Assembly (NCBI RefSeq): GCF_024323335.1 | Contig: NC_066584.1 | Location: forward strand, 269,801,618 to 269,865,617 | DNA: 64,000 bases | DNA from: Lathyrus oleraceus | Taxonomy: Eukaryota > Streptophyta > Magnoliopsida > Fabales > Fabaceae | Reading direction: 5' to 3' | Shown here: positions 35,603 through 48,222 of the stretch, piece by piece | Position numbering within the stretch: the stretch's first letter is position 1 | Layout: the number at the start of each line of letters is the position of its first letter | The notes under the pieces: model-generated | What the model saw: only the letters and a program-made list of their open reading frames with translations | Database searches by the model: none | Told to the model about the DNA's origin: nothing | Program-made: the position numbers and the translations under genes

Positions 35603-36541
35603 GTGCAGTATAGATTGACGCAAAAACTAATTTCCTTTCCCTTATTTCTCGATTGTATGCCAAGTACTTGCTCACAAGGCGAAAACTTAGTACCACCAAT
35701 CGCAGAATTAGAGCGTTTCTTATATTTAAGACGCCGAGTACTAGAGTACCAACGAAGGTACAATATTCCCGATATCATCATTCCTACTACTGAACCAGTT
35801 GAAAAACCAAACATGGTTGCAGTGGGACCACAAAATCATCCTCTTAAGTTCTACGCTACCCCGTCCCAACAAGAACCTCACAACAGCATTGCTACCCCTG
35901 CTATCGATCGAAATAATTTCGAGTTGAAACCCTCATTGTTATCAGCATCAATTTGCTGGAAATCCTACGGACGATCCTAATGAACATTTGACCAAGTTTA
36001 TGCAGTATGCAGACACTGTGAAGACGAATGGTGTATCTCAAGATGCAATAAGACTACGTATTTTTCCTTTCTCTCTAAGAGACAGAGCTTGGGCTTGGTT
36101 GCAATCCTTGCCATCCAACTCAGTCACTACATGGGAAGAACTGAAGAACGTTTTCTTAGCCCGATATTTTCCGCCGAGCAAAACTGCTATGCTGAGAGCT
36201 CAAATCAACAAATTTCGACAAAAAGATGCAAAATCTCTATACAACCTGTGGGAGAGATACAAAGACATGATGAGGATGTGTCCACATCACAGTCTCGAAG
36301 ACTGGGTGATCATTCACACATTTTACAATGGGCTTCTGTATAACACAAGACTGACAGTAGACGCTGCCGCGGGCGGTGCACTTATGGACAAGCCATACAA
36401 TGAAGCCTATCAACTCATTGAAAACATGGCCCGAAACCATTACCAATGGGGAGGTGAAAGAACTCCAGTAGAAAAGTCCCAAACAAAAGGTGGAATGTAC
36501 GAAATCAGTAACCTTAACCATGTCCATGCAAAGGTAGATGT
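35603..36541 (+). pseudogene. Athila-like D: gag, first part
   Basis: N-terminal piece 35603-35948, a small frame change near 35950, then the capsid core in another frame: LRIFPFSLRDRAWAWLQSLP, TTWEELKNVFLARYFPPSK and YNLWERYKDMMRMCP. These are diagnostic of Athila (Calypso/Cyclops) gag. The frame is cut at 36541 by the LTR of Ogre B and resumes at 51186. Confidence 0.9.
36537..36541. other. Target site duplication of Ogre B, left (GATGT)
   Basis: GATGT here against GATGC at 51181-51185; one base has changed. The gag codon phase of D is consistent across the two sides. Confidence 0.8.
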
Positions 36542-36873
36542 TGTAGCGGGAAATTCATGATCATCAAGATATTGACAAGCTAGAGATCAAATAACAAGAC
36601 TTGCCACCGCGCTTTTATTACTTCCAAGGGAAAAGGGAAAAAGTACGAACAAAACCCAAAAGTAAGAAGTTTTCAAATCAAAACTAATAAAAAGTCAGAG
36701 ATTACAGGTAATGGGGGTTGGTTACACAGAGGGAAGGTGTTAGCACCCAAAGTATCCTAGGTACTCCTAGGGAGCCCTTTGTGTGTGCATATGTATTTGG
36801 TATAAAGTGATGTTTACAAACAAATAGAGTGGGGGGATGAGAAAATAATTCATTAATTATATTTTTGTGTTTG

Positions 36874-36937
36874 ACAAGACCTTCGGTCTTGTGCCTATGT
36901 ACCAACATAAAAACGAGAGATCAAAACCTCGTAGTTC
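36874..36937 (-). other. Double-hairpin module of the Ogre B LTR
   Basis: Outer arms CTATG/CGTAG; the second hairpin is a strong CAAGACC/GGTCTTG stem with a three-base loop. It lies about 0.4 kb from the LTR end, as in A. Confidence 0.5.
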
Positions 36938-38015
36938 GTGATACAAATTCCAAAGTGGATGCATTGTTTTTAACAAAAATTAAGTTTGAAAGGCACAAAG
37001 GCCTAAAAATGGTTTGAATGAGTTAGTTCTTTTTGGCTTTTTGAAAGTTTAAGTCAAGTATAGTTAAGTCTATTTACAAGTTTGATTTGAGAAAAGAAGT
37101 TTGAAAATGCAATGGCATAAGGCCAAAGTTTCTATCTTTTTGCAAAAATGGTCAAAATTTAGAACAAAAGTAGTTCACACAAAGAAGATTTTGAAAAATG
37201 GAGGGAGAGATTTTGAAATTAAAGATGTACAAAATTAAAAGTTTAGAGTTGAAAAGATCTGACCAAATGGGTAGTAATCCAATAGACAAGAATGTCAATA
37301 GAACCCAGAATTCCCTTGGACTTTTAGAATCAAGCAACACACAAATGCACAATTATATCTTGAAGAGAAAGGCATCAAATAAAGATGGCCACATCCAAGC
37401 TTATCCATTCCATGATCTTCTCCAAAATAGCCCATGTAACAGATGAATTCCACAAGTCACAGGTTCAAAATAACAACTTCACAATGATCATGTTGCAGAT
37501 GAACTTAGAGAGGTCTTCAAAGATGTATCAGATGAATTTCAAGTTACAAGCATTTGGCTCTTCAATAATTTGGCATTGGCCAACTCCTTTAGCATAGGAA
37601 GGTTGCCTAGATTCTAAGTCCATTTGTCCAAGATCAAGCCAACAGTCCACTCAAAAGTTTTTGTTAGGGTTTTTTATTATTATTATTATGTACATTAATG
37701 GTCAAAGACCACACAAAAAATCAGAGTATACACAAACAAAATATATCACACCATATGGTCCAAATGGACAAAGTGAAAATTGCATTAACATAAACAATTA
37801 GAATGATATGAACAATGGCAAATCAAATGGTGTGCTAAAAGTAAATTGTATTAAAGTAAAGGCTTGAAATTAAAAATTAGTAGTTAATTAGTTAGAAGTT
37901 AGTATTGTTTTGCTTTTGTTTTTCATTTCAAGACATTCTTTGGAGAACACTCAACCCACTTATCACAAGCATGAATCCTTGAGCCAAAACATCTTCCAGA
38001 GGAAGGAAAGAAGGC

Positions 38016-38020
38016 CAAGT
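38016..38020. other. Target site duplication of the solo LTR, left (CAAGT)
   Basis: CAAGT, repeated exactly at 39365-39369. Confidence 0.85.
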
Positions 38021-39364
38021 TGAAGGAGAAGGGCGATCCAAAACGCAGCGGAATTTAGAATTTCTCCTTTAGTGATCCTTACGAATGGGCATGATCAGTG
38101 ATAGAATCGTTACCTTTTGTGGCGATTGTAACCTTTGATGCAGATCTACGGAGCGATCACGAACGTTGAACGATGACAACGCCTCTACTCAGTCCACACG
38201 AACGGATTCCTTCAACCTCAGTGCTAGCTGCTACGAATGAAGGCTTTGAGTGAGAGAGAGAGAGAAACGAAATTGAAACTGCACAAATGCTTCTACACAA
38301 GGGTTCTATTTATAGAACCACTTGTGTGGGCTGTAAGCTAAAAAACCCACTCAAGTGTATGTGGCCCATACCTTATAATATGCCAAAATCATTTAAGCGT
38401 GTGGTACCTTACCATATTTCATATTCTACTTAAGTACACCGCACCTTACGATGTTCTACAATTCACTTAAGGGCACCGTACATTACGGTATTCCTTAGTT
38501 ACTTTATCTCTCATCAATTCGTCATTTTGTGTGTGACCCTGTAGGTTTTCGCAGCATTGGCAATTATATTAAATCACGTATTTAACATAATAAACAGTGA
38601 GGGGTATCTAGCAACACATCACTGCTACCCAAGACATGAAAATGTCATGTGATCTGACAAATCCCTTTATGATAATACTTATATGTACAATTATCCTTTT
38701 GCCCTTATGTCTATATTGAACACAAGGCATAGACCGCGTCATCCTTGTCCAGTTCAATATTGGGCCCATAGATATTTATCCTGTTACGCAGGATGGGAAA
38801 ATTCCATCTAGGTCACTCAGGTCCCTTAGCATGCTTCGTGGAGTACCCATCAACTGTCTTTATGGTCATCCAGTTAGGGACAATGTTTGATCAACAATAA
38901 GGCACTCAACTCTACATCTAGGGTCCATAGTGGTTTCAGGTCGAAGGGTGGTATACACCATTATCACCATGATAATAACTTATGACACTTTGCATAACAT
39001 TCTATATAGTATTCTCATAGCGGGTCAATCCATTATAAATATTACACTTAATATTCATACCTATGTTTAAGACTTGATAACTCCTTATCCATGATCCATG
39101 AGATGTGATCATCAGTCTATATACATAATAGTCTTAATGCTTTAATGTTATCCCAATTCACAATAAAGCTCGACTATGGATACTTTAAGAATATTATCCT
39201 TATGTTTAATGTGATCTCATGATTAAGTCACACTTGATACATTAAACGGACTATCTATTCTAGGGACTTTATTAGACAAACATAATAAAGAAAAATCCTT
39301 TTATTATTAATAAATAATTCGATACAAGTACCAAAAGTATTGACCTCTAGGACTTACACCAACA
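38021..39364 (-). mobile_element. Solo LTR, 1,344 bp, nested in the Ogre B LTR
   Basis: On the minus strand it runs from TGTTGGTGTAAGTCC to CTCCTTCA, with TG/CA ends and an exact 5-bp duplication. No PBS, PPT or coding. It contains TATAAATAGAACCC on the minus strand near 38311. The element that gave rise to it must have lost its interior by LTR-LTR recombination. Confidence 0.88.
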
Positions 39365-39369
39365 CAAGT
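39365..39369. other. Target site duplication of the solo LTR, right (CAAGT)
   Basis: Exact repeat of 38016-38020. Confidence 0.85.
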
Positions 39370-40313
39370 TTCCAAACAATACCATGAAACAGAGGAGACT
39401 TACAATCTCACCGACTAGAATGCTTATGCCTTTTATGTCACAAATTTAGCGATATGTTAAGCAATCGTAATTGGACTTATGTAGAAGTCACAACTATTTG
39501 AGGCCGAGCAATAGAATTTTGGTGTTAATGCATGTTAGAGACATAGTATAATGGACTATGCTCATGAAACATACCATACACAAAAAGAATATGCAAAAGG
39601 TGTGACATAATCTCATCCATACTCATGTCAATTTTTCAATAAACTAGCATTAGAACTTTGAGATGTCATAGGCCAAATGAAATGAATGAATGAAGAAAGG
39701 GAATAAGATGAAGTGGGAGGGGAATGGATCAAAACAAAATTGGTCAAAGGAGGACTTTTACCAAATTAATATCATCCATTCATTTTGGGAGATGGAATGT
39801 ACATTCCATTAATCCCCTAAATCCAATGATATTAATTTGACAAAGTCAAATCAACCTTGACCAAGGCCCAACAACAAGAGTAAAACATAAACAAGTCATC
39901 ACAATTGGTCAACAAATTTATTTGGCATTTATTCAAATTAAAATACTAAAATAGTGCATTTAAATTGAATATGGTTTGTCCAATTCCTAAAATCTCATCA
40001 AAACACCAAAGAAATGGCTATGAGATTTATCATAGGTCAAACAAGGTCAAAGGACCTTGGAGAAAATTTTGCATAATTTTTAGACATTTAAAAGTATTTT
40101 TAAACAATTAAAAACAAATGCAAAATCAATTAATTCATGAAAAATATTAATAATGATCCAAAAAATAATTTTGATTCAGAATATGAAAGAAAAAAAATAT
40201 TTGAAATCTTTTGGTGAAAGTCCCATATTTTTTTGGATCAATATTGAATTTAATATGAATTATTGAAAAGAATGCAATTAAAATGAAAATTAAAATATCA
40301 GAAAAAACATGGA

Positions 40314-40355
40314 CCACTTGATCTCCCTCATTAATTGAGGTGGTCGATCAAGTGG
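40314..40355. other. Nested palindrome in the B 3' LTR
   Basis: Outer arms CCACTTGATC (40314-40323) and GATCAAGTGG (40346-40355) pair perfectly; the inner palindrome CCTCATTAATTGAGG is at 40326-40340. Confidence 0.65.
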
Positions 40356-41050
40356 CCAGAAACACGTGTTCCACCGTGCACATGAGTCAGCGCGCCATAA
40401 CATTGGTATTCAAAAGAAACGACCGTGATTAAAACAAATTACATGGATCCTGTGGCTGTGAGACATGCTAGCGCATGGCCGGAGTTGTAGCTCCGGTCTT
40501 CTTCTCTGGTGGACCTCATCGGACTGGTCCACCTTCAACCATCACCAAAATTAAAAACAAGGACATGATTTCAAAGTAAAAATGGCACTAAGTTCGAATT
40601 TGGCCTCAATTCACTCTAACTCCAAGTATATTGAGAGATACATGGAATTGAAATTTGAGGTACATGAATTGAGTTGCTTCGATTTGACCTTAAAGCAACT
40701 CAATCTTCTTGCCTACATTGGTAGGACTGCAAATAACCAAAGAATCAATAGAATTGAGCAAGAATTTGAGAGAATCGAAGAGATCAAAATTTCTAGAAAA
40801 TACCTTCAATGGAGGTCTGGATTCAACTGATCTTGATCTTGCTCGTGCTTGTTCTCACTCCATATGCTTGCAGAAGAAGGATTGAATGCTTACAAGGCTG
40901 TGGATTCCTAGAGATTTGAATTTCAAAATAGTGGAAATTCAACCTCAAATTCAAATGAATTTCTCAAGTTTATCCTTTGCAAAGTGAGGGTTAGAGATGG
41001 GGGATCAAAGCTGGCGCGAATGTGTGTTGATTGCTGAGCATATGAGGCTC

Positions 41051-41058
41051 TATTTATA
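41051..41058 (-). promoter_or_regulatory. TATA box of the B 3' LTR
   Basis: TATAAATA on the minus strand, matching that of the other LTR at 49729-49722. Confidence 0.5.
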
Positions 41059-41238
41059 ACTAAAACCATTGATATTTGCATACTTGAAATCACTTTCCAA
41101 ATTTTGTCATTGATGATGCATGGATGCATGGATGCATGAGCGCGCATAGGCCCATAAAATCATTGCAATAAGTCCACAAATGAATGTTAGATAGTCTGAA
41201 TTCAGCTTAGATTGCAAGGCAAGTGTACATTTGGATTT

Positions 41239-41832
41239 GAAGTCAACACAAACGTCTAGGGATACCCGAAGGGTTAACTGCTTCGGGAACCTTGGATGTT
41301 TCACACTTAAGTACTTGTTACTCATTGAAATGTTGTTGATATTCCTTTTACTTGCTTTGGAAAAATTCTTGCTTTTATATATTAAAGAAAAATTGATTTT
41401 GATTTTTAATTTCAAAATTATCATAATAAAATTTAAAACTATTGGTTGAAGTAAATAAGAGTAGAAACAATTGGATAAAAGCTCAACTTTATTTAATGGA
41501 ATGGTAGTCTATAAATGACAAGACTCCATAGATTACAAATGATCCTTAATCCCTCTACCAACTCTTGATATCCACTGTGCTCTTGACCGCTGCTGGGGTG
41601 ATGAATCGATGTCAACCCTTGTGCTCAAACAAGCCTTCAAAATCACTGAAGATCAGCAGAATGCAGTTACTTGCCATAATCCCTAATTTTTGCATAAGTT
41701 TCCCCAAGGTGGGGTACTCAACTTACCGGGAAATTCTTTATGTTTTATGTCTCTAATTTTTTCCTGGATCGCCCTTTTGGGTTTTTAATCCGCCGAGACG
41801 CTCATTTTTGCCTAAGCCTCCCTTCCGGGTTT
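41239..41832 (-). other. 3' untranslated region of Ogre B
   Basis: Non-coding between the pol stop and the truncated 3' LTR. Near 41750-41830 it has the repeated GGGTTTT / CCGCCGAGACG type block that also follows pol in element C (63730-63900). Confidence 0.6.
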
Positions 41833-43047
41833 TCAACATAGCGAGTTGTTCTTGACTTCATCTGCGTTCACAGGACGAGTGAACTCTTCACCATCCATTG
41901 TTGTAAGAATCAATGCGCCTCCTAAAAAGGCTCTCTTAACAACATACGAGCCTTCATAATTAGGAGTCCATTTTCCTCTGGAATGTGGCTTGAACGTCAA
42001 AATCTTCTTGAGCACAAGGTCACCTTCTCTGAACACTCGAGGTCTGACCTTCTTATCAAAAGCCTTCTTCATTCTCTACTGATAGAACTGACCATGATTC
42101 ATGGTAGTTAATCTCTTCTCTTCAATTAAATTCAGCTGGTCAAACCTGGTCTGACACCATTCAGCCTCGGTCAACTTGGCTTCCATGAGCACACACAATA
42201 AAGGAATCTCAACCTCTACGGGGAGCACTGCTTCCATACCACATACAAGAGAGAAAGGGGTTGCCCCTGTTGAAGTGCGGACGGATGTATGATACCCATG
42301 CAAAGCAAAAGGGAGCATCTCATGCCAATCCTTATATGTGACCACCATCTTCTGGATAATCTTCTTGATATTCTTATTCGCAGCTTCAACAACCCCATTC
42401 ATCTTGGGTTTGTAGGAAGAAGAATTATGATGTGCAATCTGTAAGTCTTTGCAAAGAGCTTCCACCATATTGTTATACAATTTTGATCCATTATCAGTAA
42501 TGATCTTACTTGGCACACCATAACGGCATATGATCTGATTCTTGATAAACCTTACAACAACTTGCTTGGTCACGTTTGCATACGATGCCGCTTCAACCCA
42601 TTTTGTGAAGTAGTCAATTGCCACCAAATTGAAACGATGTACATTCAAAGCTTTGGGCTCAATCATCCCAATCATATTAATTCCCCACATGGAGAAGGGC
42701 CATGGGAAAGAGATAACATTCAAAAGTGTCAGAGGAACATGGATCTTATCAGCATAAATTTGACACTTGTGGCACTTCTTTACAAATTTGCAACAGTCAG
42801 ATTCCATTGTCTGCCAATAGTAACCTGCTCGCAACATCTTCTTCGCCATTGCATGTCCATTGGAATGAGTACCAAAGGAACCTTCGTGCATTTCGGTCAT
42901 CAACAAGTCTGCTTCATGTCTATCCACGCATCTGAGCAAAACCATGCTGAAGTTTCTCTTGTACAATATATCACCATTCAAGTAGAAATTACTGGCTAAT
43001 CTTCTCAAAGTCTTCTTATCTTTCAAAGATGCCCCAGGCGGGTAAAT
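41833..43047 (-). pseudogene. Ogre B: integrase
   Basis: Two open pieces in one frame (43026-42076 and 42072-41833) split by a stop at 42076. The H2C2 zinc region includes HSNGHAMAKKMLRAGYYW and CHKCQ. The catalytic core shows AIDYFTKWVEA, KIITDNGS and GVVEAANKN, giving D, D and E. The C-terminal part has FREGDLVLKKILTFKPH and GSYVV, an SH3-like fold. It would insert element cDNA into chromosomes. Confidence 0.88.
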
Positions 43048-43605
43048 CTAACTTTGGATGAAACATTTGATGTCGTAATACCACGGCTTTTCGTCTTTAA
43101 TCTCTTCAACAACAAACACATGAGCTGACCTATCAAGACGCATCACAGATAAATTGGGAACTTCATTCCAATACTTCACTACAATCATTGACGTCAATGT
43201 TGCAAGAGCATTTGCCATCCGGTTTTCATCTCGAGGGATATGATGAAATTCAACCTTTGTAAAGAAAGTTAAAATCCTCCTCGCATAATCTATATATGGT
43301 ACTAAACCGGGTTGATTTGTCTCCCATTCACCTTTGATCTGATTCACAACCAAAGCGGAATCTCCGAAGACATCCAAATACTTGATTCTGAGATTCATGG
43401 CCTCTTCAAGCCCCATAATGCAAGCTTCATATTCTGCCATGTTGTTTGTACATTTGAAAGTTAATCTAGCTGTAAATGGTAGATGCGTTCCTTGAGGAGT
43501 AATAATCAGTGCCCCAATTCCATTTCCATATTGATTAACAGCTCCATCAAATACCATGCCCCAACGGGAACCAGGTTCTGGCCCTTCTTCAAGCAATGGT
43601 TTCAC
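43048..43605 (-). pseudogene. Ogre B: second (archaeal-type) RNase H
   Basis: Contains WGMVFDGAVNQYGNGIGA, NNMAEYEACIMGLEEAM, FGDSALVVNQIKGEW and PRDENRMANALATL, the D-E-D pattern of the additional RNase H that characterises Tat-lineage elements. It is in the same frame as integrase, separated by one stop at 43048-43050, and frame-shifted against the upstream RT-RNase H part. Confidence 0.82.
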
Positions 43606-44362
43606 AATCTTTCATTTTCAAGTACAAAATCTCTTCATCAGGAAAGTCATATTGTACTGACTGATAATCTTCAATTGGTTGGTAAGCCAAATGGTCAGCC
43701 AAGATACTACCTTTGATTGCTTTCTGAGATCGGTATTCAATATCATACTCTGATAACAACATCTGCCAATGGGCAATCCTCCCAGTTAAAGCAGGTTTCT
43801 CAAATATATACTTGATCGGATCCATTTTGGATATCAACCAAGTGGTATGATTCAACATATACTGGCGCAGACGCTTAGCAACCCAAGCCAATGCGCAACA
43901 AGTCTTCTCAAGCTTCGAATACCGAGTCTCACAGTCGATGAACTTCTTAGTGAGGTAGTAAATTGCGAATTCTTTATTTCTAGTCTCATCTTGCTAACAA
44001 AGAACACAACCCATACTATCTTCAAGCACAGCCGAATACATGATCAACGATCTTCCTTCAACAGGGGGAGACAAAATCGGAGGTTCAAGCAAATATTCCT
44101 TGATACCGTCAAAAGCTTTCTGGCAATCTTCGGTCCAATCACAAGATTGATCTTTCCGAAGAAGCTTGAATATAGGTGCACATGTGGCAGTCATGTGGGA
44201 AATGAATCTGGAAATATAATTCAAGCGACCGAGAAAACCTCTAACTTGCTTCTCAGTTTTGGGCGCAGGCATCTCTTGTATTGCTTTGACCTTGGCAGGA
44301 TCAACTTTGATACCCTTCTCGCTGACAATAAAAGTCCAACAACTTACCAGACCGAACACCAA
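43589..44362 (-). pseudogene. Ogre B: RT thumb/connection and first RNase H
   Basis: Starts with KVDPAKVKAIQEMPAPKTEK and VRGFLGRLNYISRFI, the RT connection typical of Ty3 elements, then RLRQYMLNHTTWLISKMDPI and GRIAHWQMLLSEYDIEY of the degenerate first RNase H. A stop lies at 43994-43996. The frame differs from the RT palm above. Confidence 0.83.
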
Positions 44363-45035
44363 AAGTACACTTATTGGGATTTAAGCGGAGTTTATACTTC
44401 CTCAAACGTTGGAATAGCTTCAACAACTGCTCAACATGTTCCTCTTCATTAATTGATTTAGCAATCATGTCATCGACATATACTTCAATATCTTTATGCA
44501 TCATATCATGAAAAAGAGTAGTCATTGCTCTTTGGTAAGTTGCACCAGCATTCTTTAAACCGAAAGGCATCACTCCATAACAGAATGTTCCCCAAGGTGT
44601 AATGAATGTGGTTTTCTCCATATCTTTGGGTGCCATCTTGATCTGATTATATCCGGAAAATCCATCCATAAACGAAAAGACTTTGAATTTAGCAGTATTG
44701 TCTACCAACATATCAATGTGTGGCAGAGGGAAATCATCTTTCAGACTGGCTTTATTCAAATCCCTATAATCGACCCACATGCGGACTTTTCCATCTTTCT
44801 TCGGCACAAGCACAATATTGGCCACCCATTGCGGATACTCAGCTGTTACAAGGAAACCGACATCAATCTACTTCTGCACTTCCTCTTTGATCTTCACAGC
44901 CATATCAGGATGCGTTCTTCTCAACTTCTGCTTGACTGGCGGGCATTCTGGCTTCAACGGAAATCTATGCTCCACAATCTCAGAATCCAAACCAGGCATG
45001 TCTTGATAGGACCAAGCAAACACATCTGAATACTC
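44301..45035 (-). pseudogene. Ogre B: reverse transcriptase palm
   Basis: Contains WVANIVLVPKKDGKVRMWVD, DDFPLPHIDMLVDN, FMDGFSGYNQIKM, GVMPFGLKNAGATYQRAM and the catalytic box VYVDDMIAKS. A stop lies just upstream at about 44868 and the frame shifts near 44330. The catalytic Asp pair is intact in this piece. Confidence 0.88.
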
Positions 45036-45297
45036 TCAAAGAAGATCAATCAACCCCTTCTTAGCATCTGGACACAGTCGAGACCCAATCTTGACTTCCT
45101 TTACATCATCCTCGGAACCCAAGTTGACAAGCTGAATATGCTCTTCAAACGGTTGAATAATCTTTTCATATTGCTCAAGAAGACGAGACAATTCATCACT
45201 CACTTCTACATCACTTTCCTCTTTGGCCTCAAACACAGGGAATTCAAAATTTGGAGAAGGAGAAGGATCATTGTATTCAATGGGGTTAGGAACCAAC
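45036..45297 (-). pseudogene. Ogre B: first coding part of the post-intron exon
   Basis: Directly after the intron acceptor the frame reads LVPNPIEYNDPSPSPNFEFP then an acidic linker. It is in the same frame as the RT palm, with a stop at 45036-45038. Confidence 0.75.
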
Positions 45298-45548
45298 CTG
45301 CATAATGATTTGATATTTTGATTTTAGAGAAGTGAATTTGTGACCAAATATTATGCAAATGGACAATTATATTGTTTATTTATGTTTCTTGTGATTACCA
45401 TTTTCAGAATAGAGCAAAAAGTAAATATAAACATGAAAGATGTGGATGAATAGAATTAATTTTATTGATGATCAATTTAAAATGCCCAAACAATGTTTAC
45501 TTCTCCCTTAGGCATAGGAGAATTATTTTAAAATATAAAAGAAATTAC
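45298..45548 (-). other. Ogre B intron between protease and RT (251 bp)
   Basis: GT donor at 45548-45547 and CAG acceptor at 45300-45298. Joining the flanks keeps the reading frame: the frame before ends inside an AA(G) codon and the frame after starts at 45296. AT-rich interior. Ogre elements are known to have an intron in the pro-pol region. The matching donor in element A is at 18-17. Confidence 0.8.
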
Positions 45549-47440
45549 TTAGATCGATGCAAAATAACAGGAATATCAACAGCAGTCCAATTGTTGCATG
45601 TCTTTCCATACGTTACAAAGTTGGTGCAGTCTTTCTCTTCGTCATCCTCTAGCACAACAACTAAGTGTTGTTCATTGCCATGAATGAACCCTCCGCTACG
45701 GAAGCTAAGTTGCATATCTTCAGATCTTGCAATCGATGAGCCTTTCAGAAACCCCAAACCGGTTCTGCCTTTATTGTCGGAGACCTCTACCATGCGCCCC
45801 CACTGATCAACAGTACCTTCTTCTACAATCTTCTAAGCATCTTTCAACGAGGACATAGGTGCCCCAACTCTCTTCTAAGCAGCAATAGACAAGGCTTGGA
45901 ATGGAGTTTCAACCTCATCCTCAGCTTCAACATACGAGAAATATTATAGATGGCTAACAAACAGTGCCTTCTCTCCTCCAATAATCACAAGCTTGCCATT
46001 CTTGACAAATTTCAATTTCTGATGCAGAGTGGAGGTAACAGCCCCTGCCTCATGAATCCATGGCCTTCCCAATAAACAACTGTAGGCCAGGTGGATATCC
46101 ATTACTTGAAAAGTAATCTGAAAATCACTCGGACCTATCTTGACTGGAAGGTCCACTTCACCAATTAGTGTCTTGCGCGAACCATCAAAGGCTTTGACGA
46201 TTACACCGCTATACCTCATAGGCGCTCCTTGATAAGATAGCTTTGACAAAGTTGACTTCTAAAGCACATTTAGTGACGAACCGGTGTCAACAAGCACATT
46301 TGACAAAGCATCTTCCTTACAGTTCATTGAAATATGCAAAGCCAGGTTATGATTTCTTCCCTCTTCAGGGAGTTCTTCATCGCAGAAGCTCAGATTATTG
46401 CATGAAGTGATGTTAGCCACAATGTGATCAAACTGATCCACAGTAACATCATGCTCTACATATGCTTGTTCAAGAACTCTTTGTAGTGCTTCTCTGTGTG
46501 CTTCAGAATTCATCAGTAGAGACAACACAGAGATTTTTGAGGGGGTCTGGAGCAGCTGCTCCACCACATTAAACTCGCTCTTTTTTATTAATTGGAGTAC
46601 CTCATCATCATCATTGGCTTTTAAGTTGCTGGATTCACCAGACTTATCTTTTGAACAACCAACAGGATCTACATTAGGCACCTCCATCTTCTTACCAATA
46701 ACCATTTCTCCTTTGTTTTCTGGGAACACTGGCCCAAACACTCGACCACTGCGGGTCACCTTCGTTACATCGGCAATGCTCACTACTGAACTAGTCGTAG
46801 GTAACAGGACCTCTTGACCATTCTTTATCATTGTAGCATTGTACTGGTACGGTACAACCTTATCAGATGAATACGGGACTGGGCCCGCTAACCGTATTAC
46901 CAACGGTGATACTGATCTTTGACTGACATTATTATTGTTACTGCTATCATATTGAATTACCAACCGTTCTTCTTGTTTGAAAACGGGCACTATGACATTG
47001 ACGTCGTCATCTACATGACGAGATTGAACAATTTGAATCATGCCTTCATCCATCAGATGTTGGATGTCCCTTTTCACTATATCACACCCTCTTGGGTTCA
47101 CACTACAAACAACACAACCATCATGGTCATGTTCATAGTCACTCACCAAACAGATATCCTTGTGCATCTGCACCAAGGATCTTCGGATAAACCGGACTTC
47201 ATAAACCTTGAATTCTCCAGGACAACCGTCCACCATATTCACTAAAGAGATCCCATGAGCGGGCAAAAGGTTTACTTTCACATTTGGCGCGCAGTCCTCG
47301 AAGGACACCATACCACTCTTCATAAGCTTTTGAACCTCATACTTCAATGGATAACAGTTTTCAATATCATGTCCGGGTGCTCCTTGATGAAAAGGACAAC
47401 GAAGCTCAGGTTTATACCACCAGGGAAGTGGTTCTGGGAT
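45549..47440 (-). pseudogene. Ogre B: protease and linker exon
   Basis: Same frame throughout (open pieces 47347-46259, 46249-45944, 45793-45549). It contains the retropepsin D-T-G in VLVDTGSSLNVL, immediately followed by a stop at 46259-46261, then KAFDGSRKTLIGEVDLPVKI, SCLLGRPWIHEAG, an acidic linker and NNWTAVDIP before the splice donor. Zinc-like CPFHQGAPGHDIENC lies just upstream. Confidence 0.85.
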
Positions 47441-48222
47441 CTACAGTGGGTTCCTCGGTTGAATTAAGTTCTTGAGAACTAGCGAGGGATACAACTCTGC
47501 ATACGACATAGGAATCGGGTCAAAAGAGACCTTCTTCCTCTCAAAGTTCTGCTGATGATGATTGTTGTTGGTATTGTTTTTATTGTAGGTGCTCGTTCTT
47601 TGTTGCGGTTGTTGTTGACGTTGATGTTGTTGTTGTTGTTGTTGACTTGGTGTTACTTGTTGATTAGGAAATACCAGAATTACTGATGACACTTGATGAT
47701 GATGATGTTGATGGGGTGATGGATTTCTTCTGATCTGAGGCCTCCTCTGCCTCCCACTGATTACTGCGTTAGTCTCACTATCCTTTTTCTTACCAAAGTT
47801 ACTACCATATCTCTTGCTTGTTGACGCCTCATCTCTTGACAACCATCCTTCACGGACTCCTTCCTCAAGCCTCATCCCCATGTTTACCATTTCGGTAAAA
47901 TCACTGGGGGCACTAGCGGTCATGGGTTCATAATAAAATGAACTCAGAGTTTTCAAGAAGATCTTGGTCATCTCTTTCTCCTCCAAAGGAGGAGTGATCT
48001 GGGTAGCCAACTCCCTCAATCCTTGTGCGTATTCTTTAAATGTCTCTTTGTCCTTCTGAGACATAGATCTCAATTGGTCTCTATCCGGCGCCATGTCCAC
48101 ATTATACTTCTATTGCTTCACAAAAGCCTCTCCCAAGTCGTTGAAAGTGTGAATGCTTGCACTATCCAACCCCATGTACCAACTGAGTGCGGCACCAGTT
48201 AAACTATCTTGGAAGTAGTGAA
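47441..48222 (-). pseudogene. Ogre B: gag, N-terminally truncated
   Basis: Homology with A gag begins abruptly at IHYFQDSLTGAALSWYMGLD (48222), where it abuts LTR sequence. It continues through FKEYAQGLRELATQITPPLE to a His/Gln/Asn-rich tail. Stops lie near 48103 and at 47441-47443. The N-terminal half, ORF1, leader and PBS were removed. Confidence 0.87.

Larger units (their letters stand above)
36542..41238 (-). repeat. 3' LTR of Ogre B, 5'-truncated
   Basis: The homology with the other LTR ends at GGATTTGAAGT (41228-41238). The part matching 49897-51180 is absent, as is the PPT. It contains the solo LTR 38021-39364. Between 39551 and 41238 it matches the 5' LTR with roughly 8% mismatch in a stretch I compared by eye. 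Confidence 0.85.

Noticed and set aside
40582..40830. 82-residue plus-strand frame in the B 3' LTR with a counterpart at 49259-49501 in the 5' LTR
   Set aside because: The two are LTR sisters. The differences are mostly amino-acid changing (about 12 of 77 residues), so there is no sign of protein-level selection, and the frame is antisense to the element.
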